A stretch of DNA of 64,000 bases from Anisus vortex (lineage: Eukaryota > Mollusca > Gastropoda > Planorbidae): contig OX421500.1 of the NCBI GenBank assembly GCA_949126835.1, positions 27,183,731-27,247,730 on the forward strand, given 5' to 3'. The notes under the pieces were generated by a model. It searched no databases and had not been told where the DNA came from. It saw only the letters and a program-made list of their open reading frames with translations. This document shows positions 12,042 to 24,100 of this stretch, piece by piece. Made by a program: the position numbers and the translations under genes. Numbering within the stretch: position 1 is the first letter of the stretch; each line of letters starts with the position of its first letter.

Positions 12042-12194
12042 ATAGTTCATGTGGTAGCTCATGGCAGAACACGGCTATCGAGGTGGCCACCCCCGTTGCG
12101 TTGCTTGAAGTTAAGGCTGCGCCTATAGCCAACCCATCAGCAAAGTTATGAATAGCGTCTCCCAGTACAATCATGAGAGCCACAGGCTTCAGAC
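12042..12194 (-). pseudogene. Orphan SLC39/ZIP zinc-transporter-like exon
   Basis: The minus-strand segment translates to [20 protein letters not shown] followed by [20 protein letters not shown] and [11 protein letters not shown]. HNxxDGLAIG and HExPHE are the signature metal-binding motifs of transmembrane helices IV and V in ZIP (SLC39, LIV-1 type) zinc transporters. An acceptor-like TTGTGTTTAG precedes it and a donor-like GTACGT follows. The family encodes this stretch as one exon. I could not find the neighbouring exons (next expected: DFAVLL-like sequence) nearby, so it may be one exon of a gene with very long introns or a translocated fragment. The frame itself is intact and the metal ligands (H, N, D; H, E, H) are preserved. 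Confidence 0.75.
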
Positions 12195-14436
12195 CTAAAC
12201 ACAAACTAGCTTATTCAGCTTCCGAAAATTTTGCTCTCAGCAAGCCAAATAGTAAGACAAATACAAATGCGAAGGTAATATAAAGACACATAATTCATTA
12301 GGCTTACATAAAAAACACCACTTAAGATCAAATTAAAAGTATTGAATTTACTTTATAAAGTAAGAAGCGCACGAAGTATATTGTATTCTATTTAATATTA
12401 TGTTGTTTATAATATACTTTTTTCTTATTCATTAGCCTTCCAAAGTATTTGCCCTTTGCCACCCACAAAGAAATAAAGCGCAGAACTCACAAATTAAATG
12501 CGTGAATTAAATTGTTGTATTTCCGACCCATCAACATAGAAGGTTATATAAGACCTCTTTTTTAACGTTGTTGTCATGTTTTTTTTTTTAAACCCATTTT
12601 ATTGTTCTGTTAAACAGTAGGTTACGTTCAATAGGAATGTGCCAATTCGCACCATAAAACTTACAGAAAAAAGAACAGATAAGAAATTTGTTGGGAGGAG
12701 GTATGGGGGGGGGGGGGGGTGAATGGTAGGGGTATGTAACTGAAAATTTGAAAGAATATGTGGCCCAGTGCTTAACATCTATGTGCCAAGTTTGAGCTTG
12801 ATAGCATGACGGAAAGTGAGTAAATTAACCAGTCAATCAAAAAGTTTCGCTAATATTAGGTTCTCAAAACTAATTTTAAAGCTATTGACCTTTTTTATGT
12901 TTAATAGAAAGATAAAACTATTCTAAAAACTTTGATACAAGTTTTATGACTATATGTTAATTTTCAAGAAAGTTATGCAATTTTGAAATTTTACAGGTGT
13001 GTTACCTTTTGCCACCTCACAAAGTCCCATTTTTAAAAGTCATTATCTCAAAAATTATATTGGTTATGGCTAAGTTACTTTGTTTCCAAACACAAAAGTT
13101 TGTAGAGAGAGTCCCAATTTTTTTCGTGAATGTGGTGCATTTGAAAAATAAAAAAAATATGGACCAAAACGCAAATCTGGTCTATTTTAAAATAAATAAA
13201 AAAATAAAAATTTATTATACTCCCTTTCTTTGTAAACTAAGTTTATATTTAATTTATATTTTGATAGATTAAAATAAATATAAGTAATATCATACCTTAT
13301 GAATTTCCACACTAAAAATTTGCGCATCCTTTTTTTTTCTTCTAGCATTGGCCCGCAAAATCCATAAAAAGATAACTAGCTTTGTTTCTGCTATATTGTG
13401 TCGTTTTCATTCTATTTATTTCGTAAAAACGAACATATCCGAAAAGTTAATTTACTTCCGTCTCTTCCGGTAGAGGCAGCCATGTTTTTTTTCTTCGATT
13501 CGCAAATTGGTCGAAGGTATTAGTAGCTATTCCGAAGGCTATGATGCTGAAAATTTGAAAGAACGTATTGTTAGTCGGGACAAGTCTGCTGCCCAAGTTT
13601 CAGCTCGATTGGACGACGGGAAGTGGTCAAAAAATCGATAGAAAGTCGCACAGTTCTCCCCTATTTTCCCCTCCACAACCCTACTATTTTGTTTTTACTT
13701 GCTTCAGATCAGAATAGAGAGGGTCTATCCCTATAGTCCAAGAAGATGGAAATGCAGTACAATCTATGATTTTAATTTTGATGGATGAATGAGTGTGTGT
13801 CATATAAAAGCATGACTAATGTATAAATAAAATGTATTATATAAAGTCACTTTATTGACGTTAAATTATCTTGACTTCCCTTCCCTCCGACATTTCAACA
13901 ACTGTCAATAATGTCAACCCACTTCAATGTATTTTGTTGACATAATTAATGGACGAACATCTATGTAGGCTTTTTGATTATGACTGATTGTCATTGAACT
14001 TGTTTCTAGGCAATACACAGAGAGTCACAAACATAATATATATATAATATCCGTCAATAAACGTAAAACAAATCGGGGATATACAATACACTTTTAAGTT
14101 CAGGCTAGATATGATAATCTTATTAGGATTATTATTAGGCCTATGCATGACAAACCATTATTCAATAAATGTTTAAAAATGACTTAGCCCTACCGATGAA
14201 TTATTAAACATAATATGTCTGTGTAGAAATATACTTCAAGTGCAGATATAATAAGAGTATTGTATTATTCTTAAGAGTAAAATATGTCTTTTATTACACA
14301 CATTAGAATTATATTGTCTTATACATTACAGACGCTCCTTCTATAGAGAAGTTTACTGCGTCCTACGCTCATCCGTGGTCTGAGTTTGTAGTAGGCCTCA
14401 CAACTATTTCATTTTGTAGGCCTTATGAGTGTAGGC
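12195..14436. other. Intergenic, no supported gene; weak dispersed repeat
   Basis: AT-rich DNA with short homopolymers (G run near 12705). A motif with CTGAAAATTTGAAAGAA followed by a CCAAGTTT...GCTTGAT-like stretch occurs at about 12735-12830 and again, diverged, at about 13545-13635, suggesting two relics of one repeat. Open frames here (for example 12997-13272) have AT-driven composition and no recognised domain. Confidence 0.4.
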
Positions 14437-14662
14437 GGCTGGTTAGCTAAGTCGACAGCGAGCTCGACTCCCAAGCGCCGCATCAGGGGTTCGACCCTCG
14501 GTGCAGGCAGCCATAAATCCACCGCCGACTTGGAGAGGAGATGGGCGCCGCCAAGTCTACCAAGCCCAAGAGAGGACTAATGGACACCCAGTGTCCATTC
14601 GCTCCCCCCAACGACCGCCAAGGTTAAGGGACAAGAAGAAGAAGAAGAAGAAGAAGAAGAAG
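14437..14662 (+). mobile_element. tRNA-derived SINE with (AAG)n tail and 12-bp target duplication
   Basis: The head has an A-box-like TGGTTAGCTAAGTCGACAG and a B-box GGTTCGACCCT (14488-14498), typical of an internal RNA polymerase III promoter. The body continues through GATGGGCGCCGCCAAG and CACCCAGTGTCCATTCGC, and the tail is an (AAG)n run. ATGAGTGTAGGC occurs at 14425-14436 and again at 14663-14674, a perfect 12-bp target-site duplication. It is therefore well delimited and fairly young. Confidence 0.92.
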
Positions 14663-14674
14663 ATGAGTGTAGGC

Positions 14675-15890
14675 TAGACAACATTTATCTGCTGAATATA
14701 GAATCGCTTTCACAAATACCAAACAAAATATTGTCTGGTTCAATTAAAATTTTAATATAAGTGTGTACAACTACTTAGGCCTAATTGTATACGTAATTCG
14801 TTTTAATTCATAATACTTTCCATGACCAAAGGTCAAATTTACTATTGTTTACTCTGACAACAGATTAAAGACCCCATTTACATGTCAAATTACATATTAT
14901 AATATTATTTACTAGAAATAAAACGTATCAATTCAATATCTTTAGCATAGCTACTTTAAAATAAATGTAATTTTAGTTTATTTTATTGCAAGAAAAAAAT
15001 TAGTCTTATTCTTAAAGTTAATAGAGGTTTGGAGACTCGAGAACAAGCGGTTTATGGTGGTAAATCTATAACAATTTTATTAAAATAAATAAATATAATT
15101 ATATATAGCCTACATAAACTTTTCAACATAAAATACATTTTATATTATTAATCTATTATATTGAATAGTTTCACTTAACTTCTAACGTGATAAAATCCGA
15201 CACGACGCCTTTATTGGTAACGACCCCCCAATAGCGAAGATCGCGGCAGACATGTTTTTACGGCGGTAAAATACTATTTCATAGGGTCTATCTTGCGCGT
15301 TGGGCCAAACGGGCCATAATATATAGATTAATAATTTATTCAGATTTGTATAGGAAAATGAACCAGCTTTAAGGTGATGTTTGTAAAATATGTAAATTTT
15401 CAAGACATTATACAAAAACTAACTTATTGCTTCCATAACTTGATAATTGAAAAATTTAAACTAATAATACTCTTTGCAAATATACATGCTGATTAAGGCC
15501 ATTCATTTTTGTACAATCAAGTGACAAAACTATTATCTTTCTATCATCAATGACCGATGAGGCCTAGGCGATTTAGTACGAGAGGTGTCGAAAATTTTAA
15601 AACGCGCTAAAAACGGGAGCCAGTTTTGATTACCTACTAATATGCAGACTCCACAGCGATACAAACTAACAAGTCGGGAAGTACACAACAACCCGTGCAA
15701 CACATCAAGTAAAATAACATGCAAAACATTCCTTATATCTTAAAACGAGAAAAGGCCCCAACGTGCGCTTTCTGCAATGTCACCTTAACAGTTTCATGCA
15801 TCTGAATGGCTGAGATGTCTTCATGATCATTATGGTGCTATACAAATATATATAATAGAATTGTTTACTATACAAGTAATGTCTTGTTAT
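14675..15890. other. Intergenic, nothing supported
   Basis: AT-rich sequence. A short minus-strand frame near 15250-15182 begins MSAAIFAIGGSLPIK just inside a GC-richer patch and could be a first coding exon, but there is no independent support such as a confirmed donor or known domain. Confidence 0.3.
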
Positions 15891-15920
15891 TTCACCGAGC
15901 CTACAAAACCATTGCCAAGA

Positions 15921-16110
15921 GGTAGAGAGAGAGAAAGTGGGAGAGAGAGAAATAAGGAGAAAAAGAGAGAGAGAAAGAAGGAGAGAGAGACAGCGAGAGA
16001 GAGAGAGAAAGAGAGATAACGAGAGACAGAGACAGACGGAGAGAGAGAGAGAGAAAGAGAGACAGAGAGACGGAGAAAAAGAGAGAGAGAAACAGAGACA
16101 GCGAGGGACA
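15921..16110 (+). repeat. (GA)n microsatellite
   Basis: About 190 bp of purine-only GAGA with scattered interruptions. Both strands stay open in several frames (RERERE and SLSLSL strings), which is a composition effect and not coding. It lies just left of the MITE at 16155. A CT-rich counterpart is at 57825-57910 on the far side of copy C. Confidence 0.9.
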
Positions 16111-16154
16111 GAATTTTAAATAAATGAGCCTTTTTTTTTTCAGTTTTATCAATG

Positions 16155-16720
16155 GGGCGTTTGCAATCACGTGACAAAAAGCACGTGATTTTTGTTTACT
16201 TTGAGTAATGGTGTACAAGTAACAATGGCCGCTGTATTATTAAAGTTTCATCTAGGCTCGAGCTTTTTTTAAATGATGTGTTGTGTTTTAAGTCTTATTA
16301 AGATTTAAGCTGTATTATGTATGTTAAATAAAAATAGGCTATTTTATTATTATCATAGACGATGTGAGCCTATTAGTGACTTGACTAGATAGCCTATTCA
16401 CCAACACTATCAATTAAAATTGTAGCTGCCCTACTTAGCCATTAGCCTACGAAACCGAGTCTACGAAACATTAAAAGTGTAGGCCTACAAAGTGAAATTG
16501 AAAGTGTAAATAGGTCTAGCCGGCCCTAGCCTTATCACATTAATCAATTAATCTACAGTACTACTATTTACCTCCTTATTTTTTAGTATGATAGCCAATA
16601 TTCAGATGTGAATTTTGCATGATAAAGAAGTACTTCACCATTTTTGTACACCAATAGTGGCTTCTATTTACACAAATACGTCACTAAAAACCTAAGCCAC
16701 GCCCATTGAGAACGCTCTAT
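16155..16720 (-). mobile_element. TA-target MITE with paired E-box motifs (third copy)
   Basis: It runs from GGGGCGTTTGCAATCACGTG to ACGCCCATTGAGAACGCTC. Structure and internal sequence match the inner MITE at 8692-9245, and the ends match 52859-53554. Length about 566 bp. It lies about 1.2 kb upstream of the copy B start codon, just outside the duplicated upstream block, so its CACGTG motifs could influence copy B. That effect is inference. Confidence 0.8.
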
Positions 16721-16739
16721 ATCTTTTAGATAGTCTATA

Positions 16740-17948
16740 TATTCACACAATGTCAGCGTACACTCTTAGTTTATAGACTAAAAATTATCACTTGAATTCA
16801 TATTATTGAATGTTTCCTGATTGGCCTTTTGTACATATGCAAAGCAAACTGCCAATAGAAAAACGCTCAAAAACTATCTAAGACATTGATTCCAAAATGT
16901 CTGGGTCGCTGCGCTAATAATAATCGTTGTATAATTTTATTTTTTCTTATCTGGGGTGCCGTGGAAGAGACTATTGCAAAAGTAAAAGAAAAGTAAAGTA
17001 TTCCAGTGGGACCAAATTGATCCATAGTGCTGGTGAAGCTGGTTCAGGTAAAGTACCATGCAGAGTTTGGTAGACTCAGGGACAACCTCCAGCCCCGGGG
17101 AAAACAACAACATAGCTTTCACCAGGATTCGCACCCATAACCTTCTGTTCACCAGTAGAGGGCACGCCCATTGGACACCGTGACCCAGAGACTATTGCTA
17201 AGACATTCAAACGGCTACATCTGGTGTTCTGACTTTGAAAGGGTGACAGGTAAAAATTTAGCTTTAAAACAAAAAGGAGTGTTGCGAGTTTAGACACTTA
17301 TTAACCCAAGAATACAAACAACCCTATAACTACACTAACAGTTTATCTTTTCTATGATCAAATTAACATTTAGTACTGTACTAGTGGTTTTCCCGTCTAA
17401 ATGACGGGGGGGGGGGGGGAACGAATGACTACAATTTGTTTTTTTTAAGAGAGAAGAAAAAAAATACAATAAAAGCTGCAGTGAGAAAGTTTAATTCCGT
17501 ATTTAGTTGTTGTTCTTTTTTTTGTTCTTTTCGTTTAATTGATTGTATAAAGTCGCTCATTAAAGAATGTTCTCAATAGCGACGTGAATCCATGAAATAA
17601 TTAAAACATTTGGGTTACTATTACTTAAAATTAATATAATAACGCAAACATCTACCATTAATGAAGAAAAAAAATGAATTGAGATACATTACGTCATAAG
17701 CTAGTTTTTTTAGTGTACAACATTAAAATTCTCCAAGCCAAATTGCTGGTGCGTACGCCGCGTTAATACAAAACAACTGTAGAACTGTGCAAGGGTAATT
17801 ATTGGGAAGGCTTCGCGTTCAACATAGTAAATGAACGTTCAAGTCTGCAGACAATTCAATACAGCAGCGTAGATGTAAAACCTCAACATTAGTCAGCAGT
17901 GTAAAGCTTTTGGAAAGTGGAAAAGTAGGAGCGGAAAATATTGGTGCT
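16740..17948 (+). promoter_or_regulatory. Duplicated upstream region of UBE2Z copy B
   Basis: Homologous to 7108-7905 and 54715-56212. It contains the shared SINE (16960-17197, minus orientation), the AGTCGCTCATTAAAG block near 17550, and the conserved core at 17688-17768 with CATTACGTCATAAG, AATTCTCCAAGCC and GCGTACGCCGCGTTAA. The first in-frame ATG of the B exon 1 frame is at 17949, preceded in frame by a TGA near 17833. No TATA element is evident. Confidence 0.5.
16960..17197 (-). mobile_element. tRNA-derived SINE upstream of copy B
   Basis: Minus orientation. The head lies near 17197-17120 (B-box GGTGCGAATCC read on the minus strand) and the body contains CCCCGGGGCTGGAGGTTGTC and ends at CTTCCACGGCACCCC. 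Same element and same relative position as 55776-55998, so it is part of the ancestral duplicated block. Confidence 0.75.
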
Positions 17949-18057
17949 ATGACAAACTTTGTAAATTCCAAATGGGATCCTGATGATCCAACAGACAGCG
18001 AGGTCACAAGTCCCCCTTCACCGTCCTGTATCAGGCGGATTAAAAAGTAAGAGTATA

Positions 18058-18103
<46 letters not shown>

Positions 18104-21100
18104 TTATTTGGGGCACCTCCTTGTTATAGTTATCAACACAGAATAGGTATAGAACATAATGCGCAATCCCTATACGCGCAGTCACTAAAAGTGAGGCTCG
18201 ATCCCGTCATTTTTTTTTCAACGCAAGGCAGCGGTCGCTAGACACGCTACTATAGTAAAATGAGAAAGGATATAGACTAGATCTATACACATTAGCCTAA
18301 GTCTTTTCATTAGAAATGCTTAACTCAATCAGCTAAGTGTGCTAAAACAAAGATCAAAAAAGCTTTTTTATATCTACTCTTAGGGGACGTCCATTAATTA
18401 CGTCAACAGAATAGGGGGGTCTGAAAAATTTTGACAATTGTTGACATAGGGGAGGGGGGGGGGCAGACGTCAACAATGTTACTTTTTATGAAATAAATGA
18501 TGATAAAAATTTATTACAAAATTCTACATTTGTCTTGTACCACTTACATAGCAAACATGTAAAAACATGGTTTTACGTTAATACAAATATATCAATTATG
18601 GAAACTACATATGACACGGCCTTTTTGTGTTCATCTTGTAAGTTTGTAGATCTATGTATGGGTGAAAACTAATGCAATTGTTAGCAAGGCAAAGTGACAG
18701 ACCAATAGTAGAAAACCTCACTTTCGCTGTCTAGCGAGACATGGTGACTGGAATAACAAAGGAACACAAACACACCCACAAACTCTATGCAGAGTACGTT
18801 CAGAAACCCAGTTTTTTGCCGCTCAGTAGACTACATCTAAATTAGGCGCCAGAGACTGGCGTTCGTTATGTAAGCCATGTAGGCCGAAGCGATAGCTGCG
18901 ATTGGCAAAATGACTAAAAACAACAATAGTACCTCTCTGAGACTTTAATTAATGTTTGTAAAGAATTGAATGAGGTGTATTGTATGAATCCAACATGTTT
19001 TTTTTTTTATATTTCCTTCAGAAAAATAATTTGTGACCCACCACATGAAGTCCGAAATACTTATATACCTTTCCTTTTAACATCCCTAATTATGATAAAT
19101 ACACTAATATATTGTTGCTGTCTACGTTAAAATAGGTATAACTGTGAAACATTTAAATTAGATCGATTCGGCTACATAGATCTATTTATTAATTTTTTAG
19201 TTTTAAAATATAATTTTCTGGAAAAATTGTATGTGATAAAAATGTATTAGTATCAGTGGCGTCGCCAGGATTGCTAGGTGTGGGTGGCAAATAGTGCAAG
19301 GTAGGAGAGGCAGGAGACAGAAATAGGGTTGTCATTCACATGGGTGTCAAAAGGAGGACATTGAGAGACAAACAGGAGGACAAAGGAAGACATTGTGTTT
19401 CAATTGAATAGTTTCGCAATAAACCAGTACTCAATACAATTTCATTACAAGAGCTGTCAATAAGTGCTTATTGGTAAACTAAACAAGAAACATTTTTGTT
19501 AAATAACATATTAATTCACTGTAGGCTAAAAGGCAGTTTCCTTAATTTTGGACAACTTTGAAAAATAAACTTTACAGCTCATACAAGAGTCTTTAAGAAG
19601 ACGAATCATTCTTTTCTTGCACAAATGATTATGCACTTGTTTATGAATTATATTCTTAAGAGGTTAATACTAGTCCTATGTTAAATACAAATTATAAAAT
19701 ACTACAAATGCCTGACATTTTAATGGTTTTCAGCATTGCCTGCCGGACGGAGGACAATAGTCTAAAAAAGGGAGGCATTGTCCTCCGTTTGCCGGACGTC
19801 TGGCAACCATAAACAGGGAAGGCAACTATACCGTGTGTGTAATGTGTGTGTGCAAGAAGGCAACTATACCGTGTGTATAATGTAATGTGTGTGCAAGAAG
19901 GCAACTATACCGTGTGTGTAATGTAATGTGTGTGCAAGAAGGCAACTATATCGTGTGTGTAATGTGTGTGTGCAAGAAGGCAACTATACCGTGTGTGTAA
20001 TGTGTGTGTGCAAGAAGGCAACTATACCGTGTGTATAATGTGTGTGTGGAAGAAGGCAACTATACCATGTGTATAATGTGTGTGTGGAAGAAGGCAACTA
20101 TACCGTGTGTATAATGTGTGTGTGCAAGAAGGCAACTATACCTTGTGTATAATGTGTGTGTGCAAGAAGGCAACTATACCGTGTGTAAAATGTGTGTGTG
20201 CAAGAAGGCAACTATACCGTGTGTATAATGTGTGTGTGCAAGAAGACAACTATACCGTGTGTATAATGTGTGTGTGCAAGAAGGCAACTATACCGTGTGT
20301 ATAATGTGTGTGTACAAGAAGGCAACTATACCGTGTGTATAATGTGTGTGTGCAAGAAGGCAACTATACCGTGTGTATAATGTGTGTGTGCAAGAAGGCA
20401 ACTATACCGTGTGTATAATGTGTGTGTGCAAGAAGGCAACTATACCGTGTGTATAATGTGTGTGTGTGCAAGAAGGCAACTATACCGTGTGTATAATGTG
20501 TGTGTGCAAGAAGGCAACTATACCGTGTGTATAATGTGTGTGTGCAAGAAGGCAACTATACCGTGTGTATAATGTGTGTGTGCAAGAAGGCAACTATACC
20601 ATGTGTATAATGTGTGTGTGCAAGAAGGCAACTATACCGTGTGTATAATGTGTGTGTGCAAGAAGGCAACTATACCTTGTGTATAATGTGTGTGTGCAAG
20701 AAGGCAACTATACCGTGTGTATAATGTGTGTGTGCAAGAAGGCAACTATACCGTGTGTATAATGTGTGTGTGCAAGAAGGCAACTATACCGTGTGTATAA
20801 TGTGGGTGTGCAAGAAGGCAACTATACCGTGTGTATTATGTGTGTGTGCAAGAAGGCAACTATACCGTGTGTATAATGTGTGTGTGCAAGAAGGCAAATA
20901 TACCGTGTGTATAATGTGTGTGTGCAAGAAGGCAACTTTACCGTGTGTATAATGTGTGTGTGCAAGAAGGCAACTATACCGTGTGTATAATGTGTGTGTG
21001 CAAGAAGGCAACTATACCGTGTGTATAATGTGTGTGTGCAAGAAGGCAACTATACCGTGTGTATAATGTGTGTGTGCAAGAAGGCAACTATACCGTGTGT

Positions 21101-24100
21101 ATAATGTGTGTGTGCAAGAAGGCAACTATACCGTGTGTATAATGTGTGTGTGCAAGAAGGCAACTATACCGTGTGTATAATGTGTGTGTGCAAGAAGGCA
21201 ACTATACCGTGTGTATAATGTGTGTGTGCAAGAAGGCAACTATACCGCGTATATAATGTGTGTGTGCAAGAAGGCAACTATACCTTGTGTATAATGTGTG
21301 TGTGCAAGAAGGCAACTATACCGTGTGTATAATGTGTGTGTGCAAGAAGGCAACTATACCGTGTGTATAATGTGTGTATAAGAAGGCAACTATACCGTGT
21401 GTATAATGTGTGTGTGCAAGAAGGCAACCATACCGTGTGTATAATGTGTGTGTGCAAGAAAGCAACTATACCGTGTGTATAATGTGTGTGTGCAAGAAGG
21501 CAACTATACCGCGTGTATAATGTGTGTGTGCAAGAAGGCAACTATACCGCGTATATAATGTGTGTGTGCAAGAAGGCAACTATACCGCGTGTATAATGTG
21601 TGTGTGCAAGAAGGCAACTATACCGCGTGTATAATGTGTGTGTGCAAGAAGGCAACTATACCGCGTATATAATGTGTGTGTGCACGAAGGCAACTATACC
21701 GTGTGTATAATGTGTGTGTGCAAGAAGGCAACTATACCGTGTGTATAATGTGTGTGTGCAAGAAGGCAACTATACCTTGTGTATAATGTGTGTGTGCAAG
21801 AAGGCAACTATACCGTGTGTATAATGTGTGTGTGCAAGAAGGCAACTATACCGTGTGTATAATGTGTGTGTGCAAGAAGGCAACTATACCGTGTGTATAA
21901 TGTGTGTGTGCAAGAAGGCAACTATACCGTGTGTATAATGTGTGTGTGCAAGAAGGCAACTATACCGTGTGTATAATGTGTGTGTGCAAGAAGGCAACTA
22001 TACCGTGTGTATAATGTGTGTGTGCAAGAAGGCAACTATACCGTGTGTATAATGTGTGTGTGCAAAAAGGCAACTATACCGTGTGTATAATGTATGTGTG
22101 CAAGAAGGCAACTATACCGTGTGTATAATGTGTGTGTGCAAGAAGGCAACTATACCGTGTGTATAATGTGTGTGTGCAAGAAGGCAACTATACCGTGTGT
22201 ATAATGTGTGTGTGCAAGAAGGCAACTATACCGCGTATATAATGTGTGTGTGCAAGAAGGCAACTATACCGTGTGTATAATGTGTGTGTGCAAGAAGGCA
22301 ACTATACCGCGTGTATAATGTGTGTGTGCAAGAAGGCAACTATACCGCGTGTATAATGTGTGTGTGCAAGAAGGCAACTATACCGTGTGTATAATGTGTG
22401 TGTGCAAGACGGCAACTATACCGCGTTTATAATGTGTGTGTGCAAGAAGGCAACTATACCGTGTGTATAATGTGTGTGTGCAAGAAGGCAAGTATACCGT
22501 GTGTATAATGTGTGTGTGCAAGAAGGCAACTATACCGTGTGTATAATGTGTGTGTGCAAGAAGGCAACTATACCGTGTGTATAATGTGTGTGTGCAAGAA
22601 GGCAACTATACCGTGTGTATAATGTGTGTGTGCAAGAAGGCAACTATACCGTGTGTATAATGTGTGTGTGCAAGAAGGCAACTATACCGTGTGTATAATG
22701 TGTGTGTGCAAGAAGGCAACTATACATTGTGTATAATGTGTGTGTGCAAGAAGGCAACTATACCACGTATATAATGTGTGTGTGCAAGAAGGCAACTATA
22801 CCTTGTGTATAATGTGTGTGTGCAAGAAGGCAACTATACCGTGTGTATAATGTGTGTGTGCAAGTAGGCAACTATACCGTGTGTATAATGTGTGTGTGCA
22901 AGAAGGCAACTATACCGTGTGTATAATGTGTGTGTGCAAGAAGGCAACTATGCCATGTGTATAATGTGTGTGTGCAAGAAGGCAACTATACCGCGTGTAT
23001 AATGTGTGTGTGCAAGAAGGCAACTATACCGCGTATATAATGTGTGTGTGCAAGAAGGCAACTATACCGTGTGTATAATGTGTGTGTGCAAGAAGGCAAC
23101 TATACCGCGTGTATAATGTGTGTGTGCAAGAAGGCAACTATACCGTGTGTATAATGTGTGTGCAAGAAGGCAACTATACCGTGTGTATAATGTATGTGTG
23201 CAAGAAGGCAACTATACCGTGTGTATAATGTGTTTGCAAGAAGGCAACTATACCGTGTGTATAATGTGTGTGTGCAAGAAGGCAACTATTCCGTGTGTAT
23301 AATGTGTGTGTGCAAGAAGGCAACTATACCGTGTGTATAATGTGTGTGTGCAAGAAGGCATCTATACCGTGTGTATAATGTGTGTGTGCAAGAAGGCAAC
23401 TATACCGCGTGTATAATGTGTGTGTGCAAGAAGGCAACTATACCGCGTGTATAATGTGTGTGTGCAAGAAGGCAACTATACCGTGTGTATAATGTGTGTG
23501 TGCAAGACGGCAACTATTTCGCGTTTATAATGTGTGTGTGCAAGAAGGCAACTATACCGTGTGTATAATGTGTGTGTGCAAGAAGGCAACTATACCGTGT
23601 GTATAATGTGTGTGTGCAAGAAGGCAACTATACCGTGTGTATAATGTGTGTGTGCAAGAAGGCAACTATACTGTGTGTATAATGTGTGTGTGCAAGAAGG
23701 CAACTATACCGTGTGTATAATGTGTGTGTGCAAGAAGGCAACTATACCGTGTGTATAATGTGTGTGTGCAAGAAGGCAACTATACCGTGTAAATAATGTG
23801 TGTGTGCAAGAAGGCAACTATACCGTGTGTATAATGTGTGTGTGCAAGAAGGCAACTATACCGTGTGTATAATGTGTGTGTGCAAGAAGGCAACTATACC
23901 GTGTGTATAATGTGTGTGTGCAAGAAGGCAACTATACCGTGTGTATAATGTGTGTGTGCAAGAAGGCAACTATACCGTGTGTATAATGTGTGTGTGCAAG
24001 AAGGCAACTATACCGTGTGTATAATGTGTGTGTGCAAGAAGGCAACTATACCGCGTATATAATGTGTGTGTGCAAAAAGGCAACTATACCTTGTGTATAA

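Noticed and set aside
15182..15415. Minus-strand frame containing MSAAIFAIGGSLPIKASCR as a first exon of a gene
   Set aside because: Only a short stretch in a GC-richer patch, no confirmed donor and no family match I can recognise.
15887..16218. Open frames rich in Ser-Leu or Arg-Glu
   Set aside because: Pure (GA)n microsatellite composition; the frames overlap on both strands.
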